Part shown: piece by piece, positions 7,503 through 12,286 of the stretch | Position numbering within the stretch: the stretch's first letter is position 1 | Layout of the letters: each line of letters begins with the position of its first letter | Assembly (NCBI GenBank): GCA_023127875.1 | Contig: JAGMFA010000058.1 | Coordinates: 1 to 12,286, forward strand | DNA from: Candidatus Zixiibacteriota bacterium | Lineage (GTDB): Bacteria; Zixibacteria; MSB-5A5; SM1-73 | Direction: 5' to 3' | Length of the DNA stretch: 12,286 bases | Notes under the pieces: generated by a model | Seen by the model: only the letters and a program-made list of their open reading frames with translations | What the model was told of the DNA's origin: nothing | Database searches by the model: none | Program-made: the position numbers and the translations under genes

Positions 7503-8870
7503 TTAAATGTCCAATTGATAGATTATCTTGAATGCTACCTGTTTGCCCTGCAGTTCCCTTTCAGTCAACTTAACCCCACCAAAAAGAGGCGATTGAACGA
7601 AATTATTTTGCACCTCCTCCACCAACAGGAGTGAGTTAATCTCGTCTGTTCCATCTGCGACACCGGTGACCTCCCCTCGCCATGCTCTCTTCACCTTTTT
7701 TAAGGTGAAAGTCTCAAGAGCCACCCCTGGGGGCACCACCGCGGCCAGTTCCAGAAGAATTTCAGACCAGGGGGGCTGGGAGGTCTCGATGGATTGAGAG
7801 ACGAATTCTAAGGGCATCTCCTTCAACCTGTCCTCCTTCATCTTGATCTCCCCCTTTATCCCTCCGTGAAAAGCACTTAAGTTTCTCAAATCTAAGGAAA
7901 ATCGAGAAATGCCTAAAGCTAAGATCAAAAGAACACCGAAGAAGGCGCAGGTGGATAAGGTTAATGTTTTCTTTATCTTCCTCTTCTCTTGCACCGAGAA
8001 GGGCATAAACCCAAAACTGCAGCGGTCAGGGTTCAAAAGAGCCAAGCCTAAACACCCGGGATGGATATGAGGTATCTCCTTCATTCCCTGAAAAACGGTT
8101 TCAGGGTCAAAAGGGATAATCTCCGCTCCGGTCTTTTGGCTTAAATTCTGCATAGTTTCCGAGGTGGTGGAGTTTCCCGTGAACATCAATCTGCTTACCC
8201 TCTCCTCAGGATAGGTGTCGTTGTAGAAGAGAAGAGTCCGGTAGATATCCTTAGTTAGGGCTGAACTTTCAGGATCCTTCTCTCCCTCAGCTAAAGGAAG
8301 CTCTCGGGTCAGTCGGATTTCTTTTCCTTTGAAGACGATGATCCGACCGGTGGGATGATCAAGTTCCATAAAGGCCAGGGGTTCTTCAGAGAGGATTCCC
8401 ATTTTTTCAAGTAGAGCCTGCAAGGCTGCGGGATAAGTTGTATAAATGTTCGGTTTGGTTCGGGAGTCGGCAAACATCTGTGAGAGTTCTTCTAAGTTAT
8501 TCCTTTTTATCCCCACGGCCATTACCTTTCGATTAACTTTGTTGCCGGGACCGGGCACTTCGCCTAAGTCCTGGTATCTAAATTGATAATCATTTCCAAA
8601 GGTTTTTATCACCTCTGTTTCCAAGGCTGATTTGAGCATCTTCTTTTTAAGATCAGGCAAAATAAAGATTTTATGGAAGGTGTTTTCCAAAGCTCCTGAA
8701 ACCCTTATTTCGTCAACATCAACAGATGTGCTTTTAAGATACTCTCCAAAGGATAAAGCCAGATCAGAACCATCAAATTCAAGCGCTGTCACCACTTTGA
8801 ATTTTTTTTCCTCTCTCTCTACGCCTATTATCTTGATTTTCTTACCTGCAAAATCTACGCACAAAAGCAT
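7503..8870 (-). CDS. mshI: PilM-PilN fusion, MshI-like
   Basis: One protein combines the cytoplasmic actin-like PilM part with the membrane PilN part. I start it at the ATG at 8870 (455 residues). MLLCVDFAGKKIKIIGVE then opens with the usual first beta-hairpin of PilM proteins, and AGGA lies four bases upstream. The longer ATG at 8921 would overlap the prepilin gene by 35 bases and add 17 unlikely residues. The PilM-like region is about 1-285, one transmembrane helix lies at about 302-321, and a PilN-like periplasmic region at about 345-455 includes PPWSEILLELAAVVPPGVAL and FVQSPLFGGVKL. FGFMP (286-290), just before the helix, occupies the place of the INLLP docking peptide of separate PilN proteins. 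The gene starts 16 nt after the prepilin stop. Confidence 0.85.
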   Translation of the reverse strand: MLLCVDFAGKKIKIIGVEREEKKFKVVTALEFDGSDLALSFGEYLKSTSVDVDEIRVSGALENTFHKIFILPDLKKKMLKSALETEVIKTFGNDYQFRYQDLGEVPGPGNKVNRKVMAVGIKRNNLEELSQMFADSRTKPNIYTTYPAALQALLEKMGILSEEPLAFMELDHPTGRIIVFKGKEIRLTRELPLAEGEKDPESSALTKDIYRTLLFYNDTYPEERVSRLMFTGNSTTSETMQNLSQKTGAEIIPFDPETVFQGMKEIPHIHPGCLGLALLNPDRCSFGFMPFSVQEKRKIKKTLTLSTCAFFGVLLILALGISRFSLDLRNLSAFHGGIKGEIKMKEDRLKEMPLEFVSQSIETSQPPWSEILLELAAVVPPGVALETFTLKKVKRAWRGEVTGVADGTDEINSLLLVEEVQNNFVQSPLFGGVKLTERELQGKQVAFKIIYQLDI

Positions 8871-8886
8871 TAGATCCTGCCCCCTT

Positions 8887-9729
8887 TTAAGGACATATAT
8901 CGTCACCGCCACATCCCTCATCTGTCTTGTTCGGACCCGCGGAATAGAATCTGTGATTTACTGAATCCCAGCAATATTCGGTTCCCCATGGGTCCACCAC
9001 ATGGTCGGGATTGGATATAAGTCCGGCATTAACTAAAGATTGCACTCCGGTTACTAAATTCCAATCGGTGACGCCATCCGCGTTGCCCGGTGCGTCAGTG
9101 GAATCCTCATCCACGAACCCATCCCCGTCGTCATCGTTTTCAGCCAATATCTGGGCGGCCTGATTTAGGACCGCCACCTCCTCCTCTATCTCTCTTCTCC
9201 ATGAAATAGAAGAGGCCAACTCATTAGCCGAAAGATAGATGAGTATGTCATCAAAATCATCGGTTGTGCCGTCTTGAGTATATTCCCCATTGGTCAGATC
9301 GGTATTGCTCTCCTCGAATTCTAAATTTGCTCCGCTGGATATCAAAACCATAGCTGTATTCCCGATAGACTGTCCGTCGACTTTGAGGGTGTCTCCATCA
9401 TTGGAAGCCACATAGGCATAATACTTATCCGTATAAATCTCATCTTTCTGCGCCGTAGGAGGAAGTTCCAGGTCGTCAATGGGAACCACGTATCCGGCAT
9501 CAGGAGACGGCAGAACCAGATAGGTTTGATAATAGCCCAAGATCGCCTCCCGGATGCTCTCCATCTCCTTTTTAGTATTTACCTCCCTCTGTCTTTTTCC
9601 TATGGCGGCATAAAGTCCGACAATGGAAACTGTAAGCAACCCGATTATAGCCATGGTTATGGCCAGCTCCACAAGGGTAAACCCCTTATAGGAGCGCCCA
9701 TGAGCAATCCGAAAAAATAAGAAGCTCAT
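8887..9729 (-). CDS. Large type IV prepilin with EF-hand-like loop and GspG-like C-terminus
   Basis: A class III-signal prepilin of 280 residues. The 16-residue leader (MSFLFFRIAHGRSYKG) is followed by FTLVELAITMAIIGLL; cleavage is expected after G16, and E21 is the conserved Glu at mature position 5. The size is large for a major pilin. An acidic loop at 199-209 (DDDGDGFVDED) fits the calcium-binding DxDxDG pattern. The C-terminus (245-278) reads VVDPWGTEYCW, then SAGPNKTDEGCGGDDI, resembling the C-terminal calcium site of GspG major pseudopilins. It carries three cysteines (C253, C273, C279). The ribosome site is weak (GAGAAAA). It could be a second structural subunit, a minor tip pilin or an adhesin-like pilin; sequence alone does not decide. 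Confidence 0.9.
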   Translation of the reverse strand: MSFLFFRIAHGRSYKGFTLVELAITMAIIGLLTVSIVGLYAAIGKRQREVNTKKEMESIREAILGYYQTYLVLPSPDAGYVVPIDDLELPPTAQKDEIYTDKYYAYVASNDGDTLKVDGQSIGNTAMVLISSGANLEFEESNTDLTNGEYTQDGTTDDFDDILIYLSANELASSISWRREIEEEVAVLNQAAQILAENDDDGDGFVDEDSTDAPGNADGVTDWNLVTGVQSLVNAGLISNPDHVVDPWGTEYCWDSVNHRFYSAGPNKTDEGCGGDDICP

Positions 9730-9914
9730 TTAATTTTCTCAAAAAAGCAATATTAGATAGTGCTCGATTTATGTGAGGCATCTTCACGATCGAGCTAAGT
9801 AAAATGCGTTACGCCTTTGGTGAGGCGGCTACTTTCAGAAAACTTCGGGAAGGGGGCACGGCCTGTGGGGACGGTATCTTTGGCAGTGTCCCCCTCCCAA
9901 CCGACTATCATCCC
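9730..9914. repeat. 185-nt spacer between the two pilin genes with several hairpins
   Basis: No gene is visible. Three inverted repeats are present: GGGGAC (9867-9872) with GTCCCC (9888-9893); CGCCT (9812-9816) with AGGCG (9823-9827); and GCTCGAT (9762-9768) with ATCGAGC (9789-9795), the last having an inner 4-bp stem (9773-9776 with 9784-9787). A run of six T on the transcribed (minus) strand lies at 9741-9746, about 15 bases after the last stem, too far for a standard intrinsic terminator. The arrangement could stabilise the upstream pilin mRNA or limit read-through to the downstream genes, which is common where a major pilin leads an operon. That role is inference; the repeats themselves are plain. 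Confidence 0.55.
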
Positions 9915-10430
9915 TTAGTCGATAAAGTAGTAAACGTCAATCTTTGCAGTACCGGTGTAAGTCGTGGGTGATACAACAAAGCCGGTGCTGTCTATTCCAT
10001 CGTCAATTTGTTTGTCAACACTCTCCGCCACGTCCGGAGGAAGACTGATCTTGAGGAAATTGCCATTCCTGTGGGCTGTCGGTGTTGCAAGCGTGTCGGC
10101 ACCGAAGTAGTACTTAGCCCCAAACGGACTCCTTTTGGCCTCGTAAGCTAACTCTAGGGCTTCTATGTCAGCCCATACCGTGGAGTCGCTATCGAAATAA
10201 CCGTCGGCATCACTATCCCCGGGCAGCTGCATGTGTCTGTCGAAGAAGGTATAGACCGCTCCGTAGAGACCTCGCAAGTCCGATATCTGCCTTTTGATCT
10301 TGGCGTTCTTGATCATCTGGGCGCCTCCCAGAATGGCTCCGATCAGAAGACCGATGATGACCAGTCCTATTGCCAGCTCGACTAAGGTAAATCCGGCCTG
10401 GCTTCGGAAGAGTTTTCGCATGCTCTTCAT
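9915..10430 (-). CDS. Type IV pilin, likely major subunit (MshA-like)
   Basis: A 171-residue prepilin with a 13-residue basic leader (MKSMRKLFRSQAG) and the mature N-terminus FTLVELAIGLVIIGLLIGAIL. Cleavage is expected after G13, and E18 is the conserved Glu at mature position 5. After the helix, residues 69-82 (LPGDSDADGYFDSD) hold a DxDxDG loop (D72, D74, D76, D80) that could bind calcium. SVDKQIDDGIDSTG (137-150) matches a motif common in short bacterial prepilins. It has no cysteines, so the disulfide loop of many pilins is missing. It is the first gene of the operon and has by far the strongest ribosome site, consistent with the major subunit. The pilin call is certain; its role as major pilin is inferred. 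Confidence 0.93.
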   Translation of the reverse strand: MKSMRKLFRSQAGFTLVELAIGLVIIGLLIGAILGGAQMIKNAKIKRQISDLRGLYGAVYTFFDRHMQLPGDSDADGYFDSDSTVWADIEALELAYEAKRSPFGAKYYFGADTLATPTAHRNGNFLKISLPPDVAESVDKQIDDGIDSTGFVVSPTTYTGTAKIDVYYFID

Positions 10431-10436
10431 TCTTAT

Positions 10437-10446
10437 TCACCCCCTT
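10437..10446 (-). promoter_or_regulatory. Near-perfect Shine-Dalgarno of the first pilin gene
   Basis: The minus strand reads AAGGGGGTGA, nine of ten matches to the full anti-Shine-Dalgarno complement AAGGAGGTGA, and ends six bases before the ATG at 10430. It is much stronger than the sites of the other genes in the operon and fixes the start of the pilin gene. Confidence 0.85.
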
Positions 10447-10498
10447 TCATTTTTTTGAGGTTCATTCATTCCCTTTTGCCCCTGCTTTTCAGTTTAAG

Positions 10499-10527
10499 CT
10501 TATTTGAAAAACAAAAGTAAGTCTTAA
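10499..10527 (-). promoter_or_regulatory. Candidate sigma-70-type promoter of the pilin operon
   Basis: On the minus strand TTAAGA (10527-10522) and AATAAG (10504-10499) are 17 bases apart. Each matches four of six consensus bases. A start near 10492 would give a leader of about 60 nt and would put the perfect inverted repeat at 10565-10588 just upstream of the -35. The match is weak and this A/T-rich stretch could give it by chance. Confidence 0.25.
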
Positions 10528-10549
10528 CTGATTCAGGAATACAAAAGTA
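10511..10549 (+). repeat. Nine-base direct repeat, 30 bp apart, upstream of the pilin gene
   Basis: ACAAAAGTA occurs at 10511-10519 and 10541-10549, start to start exactly 30 bp, which is close to three helical turns. It lies in the control region of the pilin operon, so it could be a pair of regulator sites, but the sequence is A-rich and only two copies exist. Confidence 0.35.
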
Positions 10550-10564
10550 CCCTACTTACCTACT

Positions 10565-10588
10565 AAATGTGGAATTCCTTCCACATTT
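10565..10588. repeat. Perfect 10-bp inverted repeat with 4-nt loop upstream of the pilin operon
   Basis: AAATGTGGAA (10565-10574) and TTCCACATTT (10579-10588) are exact reverse complements separated by TTCC. The repeat lies about 135 bp before the first pilin start. It may be an operator, an mRNA leader hairpin, or, read on the plus strand where the right arm runs into TTTTT (10586-10590), a weak intrinsic terminator for transcription arriving from the left. No plus-strand gene precedes it here, so operator or leader seems likelier. Confidence 0.65.
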
Positions 10589-10628
10589 TTCTCCAATGGC
10601 TTATGCTTCAGTTAATTGAGAACAGGAA

Positions 10629-10644
10629 AGCGAAAATCCCCCCA
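10629..10644 (-). promoter_or_regulatory. Candidate sigma-54 promoter element
   Basis: The minus strand reads TGGGGGGATTTTCGCT. It has the GG and GC pairs of a -24/-12 promoter with the required ten-base gap, and keeps the T before GG and the G at the seventh consensus position, but lacks the CAC of TGGCACG. Pilin genes are often sigma-54 dependent. A start near 10618 would give a leader of about 190 nt containing the hairpin at 10565-10588. The G run makes a chance match plausible. Confidence 0.25.
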
Positions 10645-10873
10645 TTTTGAATCTTTTGCGACTCATTTGGGAAGTGCTTTCCGCGGGTAAGAAATAACGT
10701 TGATTTCACCGCGGCCGTCCCCTCGTCACTCCCGTTGTTGGCTTATATCGGCAAATTCATTTCAAGCTTTAAAAAAACTTTAGATTTAAACCTATGACCA
10801 AAGGGAATAGATTTCTTCTTTCAGGGTCTTCTTCAAAAAATGCGTACGCACTTACGCCATAGGGAGAAATACG

Positions 10874-10943
10874 ACCGCTACTGGCAAAAAATTGCAGCGG
10901 TTTGATTCGTCGAACATCAGTTAGCCCAATAAACTGGGCAACT
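10874..10943. repeat. Two imperfect hairpins with extrahelical bases
   Basis: The first hairpin pairs ACCGCT (10874-10879) with AGCGGT (10896-10901), then, after a four-base bulge (10880-10883), GCAA (10884-10887) with TTGC (10892-10895). The second pairs AGTT (10919-10922) with AACT (10940-10943) and, after a bulged A at 10923, GCCCA (10924-10928) with TGGGC (10935-10939). Nearby TGCGTACGCA (10841-10850) is a perfect palindrome. They adjoin the compound element to the right and may be part of the same non-coding structure. Confidence 0.5.
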
Positions 10944-10969
10944 ACAAACAGTCTCACCTCTCTTCCTCT

Positions 10970-11039
10970 CCTGCCTCTGGCGGGGGAAGCGAGTCCGCCT
11001 TTTCCGCCAAAGGTGGATTCGCCTACGGCGGAGGCGGAC
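10970..11039. repeat. Compound REP-like element able to form a three-way junction
   Basis: An outer stem GTCCGCC (10993-10999) with GGCGGAC (11033-11039) encloses two hairpins placed end to end: TCCGCC/GGTGGA around AAA (11003-11017) and TTCGCC/GGCGGA around TAC (11018-11032). A further hairpin of the same form, CCTGCC/GGCGGG around TCT, lies at 10970-10984. All three hairpins have six pairs including one G-T pair and three-base loops. The pattern is like repetitive extragenic palindromes that are scattered as families in many bacterial genomes. Only this copy is in the window, so family status is inference. Confidence 0.65.
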
Positions 11040-11378
11040 AAGAGGTCAAGCAACTAAAATGGAGAAGAGCCAAACTCCTTTGTTGGCACGATGCTAAGGA
11101 TCAAGCAGAAGATGTTCAACCACCGGTGGAGCCAAAAGAGAGATTTGCGGATTTGAAGATTTTTGATGAGCAACCATTAGCGCCTTTTTAATCCAGGTGA
11201 GCAAGATACCATCCACTGAGAACCCATGACCTGACGAATTAGAAAAAACTCCCTAAAGATTTTCAGTATTTTGTCGACAAAAAGAATGAAGGGATTTTCA
11301 TATATAGTGATGAAGAGAGTGACATCTGCTTAAGGGGCAATTCCTGCCTGTGTCTACTTCGAAGCAAGACAGATCCGT

Positions 11379-11404
11379 CGTCCCCAGAAAACGAACCGTC
11401 CCCA
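11379..11404. repeat. CGTCCCCA direct repeat
   Basis: CGTCCCCA occurs at 11379-11386 and 11397-11404, 18 bp apart. The heptamer CGTCCCC is also at 10716-10722 and, on the minus strand, at 9867-9873 in the spacer between the pilin genes. Repeats with GGGGAC words are typical of some dispersed palindromic repeat families, but four copies of a heptamer is only modestly above chance for a window of this size. Confidence 0.3.
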
Positions 11405-11691
11405 AAAAAGAGAAAATAAAGGAAGGGCGGATCTGTGTATTTTCATGGCGTATTCTCCTCCTGATCATACCACTGGGTATTAAGCTCTTGGAATACGTTC
11501 CAGATAAAGCTGAAGATTGCGTTTTTACAAACCCATCTTGGAAGATTTCCCTCCGATTTTATCCTCGACGAAAAGCAACTTGTCCGCATTTTAGATATAG
11601 CCATGATGGTTTTACCATCCTGTTTAGATGATGATTCTTGACTATTGACTTGTAATCGATTTTCTGGGATCGTAGTTCACTTGGGAGAACG

Positions 11692-11709
11692 TCCCGATGG
11701 CAATCGGGA
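11692..11709. repeat. Perfect 7-bp hairpin with GGCA loop
   Basis: TCCCGAT (11692-11698) and ATCGGGA (11703-11709) are exact reverse complements around GGCA. No T run follows on either strand, so it is not a standard terminator. It lies in DNA with no clear gene and may be another dispersed palindrome. Confidence 0.5.
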
Positions 11710-12109
11710 AAGTCACAAGGGCGGAACAGATCGAGCTTATTTGATAAAAGGTGAATTTGGAAAGATTCTTCTTATATGCCTTGCAGAGTCAGAAAAATGA
11801 GAAAGTACTATATCGATATCACACAGGACATATAAACCCCTCCTGAGTGGCAGCCCCCATTTCTTTTCTACCAGCGCGTGCGCGACTTTTTCTGTATCGT
11901 CCTTCTAAATCTTCTTCGCATCTTGGATATCGAAGATCTGCTTGCCAAGCCCGGCTAGGGTAGAGACGAGTAAGACCTTCTTGCCGTGAGTCCTTTTTTA
12001 TATGTTTTTATAGTTGGCCCCATCTTTTTATTACTAAGTACAATTTCAATGTAAACAGTTTTCAGGATGCAATAGGGATACCGAATATCTTTAGGAATGG
12101 CTAAATAGA

Positions 12110-12131
12110 TTTGTGCCCATTTTGTGCCCAA
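12110..12131. repeat. Tandem 11-bp repeat (TTTGTGCCCA units)
   Basis: TTTGTGCCCA occurs at 12110-12119 and again at 12121-12130, so the unit repeats every 11 bp, about one helical turn. It ends ten bases before the 13-bp inverted repeat to its right. Two units are too few to call an iteron array; a recombination-site or protein-binding role is possible but unsupported. Confidence 0.45.
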
Positions 12132-12139
12132 AATAAGTC

Positions 12140-12192
12140 GAAACAACCCAAAATCTCAAAAATTCATGTTTTGGTTTGCTTTGGGTTGTTTC
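12140..12192. repeat. 13-bp perfect inverted repeat near the right edge
   Basis: GAAACAACCCAAA (12140-12152) and TTTGGGTTGTTTC (12180-12192) are exact reverse complements. Between them CAAAA (12157-12161) can pair with TTTTG (12169-12173), giving a long two-step hairpin. It spans the stop codon of the possible minus-strand reading frame from the right, so it may be the 3' hairpin of that gene. The inverted repeat of an element end is another possibility. Confidence 0.6.
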
Positions 12193-12286
12193 CGTTTAGT
12201 TTATTGTGTTTACTTGGCTTAGAAGACTTTTCGGCGGTGTCATTCTGTAACTTCTTGTCTTTCTTTTTGGTCTTTTCCGCCCTTTC
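12164..12286 (-). other. Possible 3' end of a gene entering from the right edge
   Basis: The minus strand is open from the window edge for 40 codons and stops at TGA (12166-12164). The product is very rich in Lys, Asn and Gln (for example ERAEKTKKKDKKLQNDTAEK), as in disordered C-terminal tails of DNA-binding proteins. A second minus frame is also open for about 29 codons (KGRKRPKRKTRSYRMTPPKS), so the coding frame is uncertain. The position of the stop inside the loop of the long hairpin fits a gene end. No family can be named. Confidence 0.25.

Larger units (their letters stand above)
11040..12109. other. About 1.1 kb without a convincing gene; possible decayed fragments
   Basis: No frame here has a good start, ribosome site and recognisable product. 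Three weak hints are worth recording. A plus frame at 11042-11191 reads into the compound repeat on its left and ends with KERFADLKIFDEQPLAPF. A minus frame at 11737-11991 is open except for one TAG at 11905-11907 and contains KKVLLVSTLAGLGKQIF upstream and VAHALVEKKWGLPLRRGLYV downstream of that stop, as a decayed gene might. A plus frame at 11350-11631 is open for 93 codons but passes through the GTCCCC repeats. I recognise none of these, and chance open frames of this size are expected. Confidence 0.4.

Noticed and set aside
8871..8921. Upstream ATG start for the PilM-PilN gene at 8921
   Set aside because: The extra 17 residues come before the conserved first strand of PilM, and the ATG at 8870 has its own ribosome site.
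10919..10943. Integron attC-like site (GTTAGCC ... GGGCAAC with a bulged base)
   Set aside because: The GTT and AAC ends are in the opposite order to an attC site on either strand, and no integrase or cassette genes are present.
10769..11053. Minus-strand open frame of 94 codons across the right-hand repeats
   Set aside because: It runs through the compound hairpin element and the bulged hairpins, has no clear ribosome site, and the product resembles no family I know. The palindromes explain the sequence better.
11350..11631. Plus-strand open frame of 93 codons
   Set aside because: Its first part is the CGTCCCCA repeats and the rest has no recognisable domain or ribosome site; chance openness is likely.
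11955..12146. Minus-strand open frame of 63 codons with a TTG start
   Set aside because: It starts inside the 13-bp inverted repeat and runs through the tandem repeat, with no ribosome site and no family resemblance.
10431..12286. CRISPR array or tRNA-like element
   Set aside because: The repeats are short, unevenly spaced and palindromic without regular spacers, and no tRNA cloverleaf with acceptor and T-arm could be built.

Overview
The window holds most of one minus-strand operon for a type IV pilus of the MSHA (mannose-sensitive haemagglutinin) class, followed on the right by about 1.85 kb with no convincing intact gene but many inverted repeats. Transcription runs from right to left. 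A lipoprotein secretin, an inner-membrane alignment complex and a secretion ATPase place the source in a Gram-negative (diderm) bacterium of moderate G+C. I cannot name the phylum from the sequence. No tRNA, rRNA, CRISPR array or intact transposase was seen.

Layout, in transcription order. Positions 10431-10760 are the leader and control region, with a near-perfect Shine-Dalgarno, a perfect 10-bp inverted repeat and weak promoter candidates. Then come a small pilin (9915-10430), a 185-nt spacer with hairpins, and a large prepilin (8887-9729). A PilM-PilN fusion (MshI-like, 7503-8870), a PilO-like protein (MshJ position, 6965-7501), a PilP/GspC-like protein (MshK position, 6298-6963), the secretin MshL (4832-6301), the ExeA-type ATPase MshM (3862-4830), the TPR protein MshN (2515-3828), the extension ATPase MshE (866-2518) and the platform protein MshG (1-866, cut by the window edge) follow. 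Most junctions from 8887 down to 866 are 1-4 nt overlaps or 1-nt gaps; the exceptions are 16 nt before the PilM-PilN gene and 33 nt before the TPR gene. This suggests one translationally coupled transcript.

How it works together (family knowledge): the prepilins are cleaved after the Gly of G|FTLVELAI and polymerised by MshE acting on MshG. The PilM-PilN/PilO/PilP set links this motor through the periplasm to the MshL secretin pore. MshM and MshN are assembly factors typical of MSHA clusters. The gene order I-J-K-L-M-N-E-G is that of the Vibrio msh locus, but here two pilin genes sit in front of mshI.

The right flank (10770-12286) contains compound hairpins built on TCCGCC/GGCGGA arms that can fold as a three-way junction, other hairpins, a tandem 11-bp repeat and a 13-bp inverted repeat near the right edge. 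It looks like repeat-rich intergenic or decayed DNA. The most notable points are the EF-hand-like DxDxDG motifs in both pilins, the degenerate c-di-GMP motif in MshE, the PilM-PilN fusion that keeps a docking-like peptide, and the compound hairpin element. I did not find a clearly new defence or biosynthetic system.
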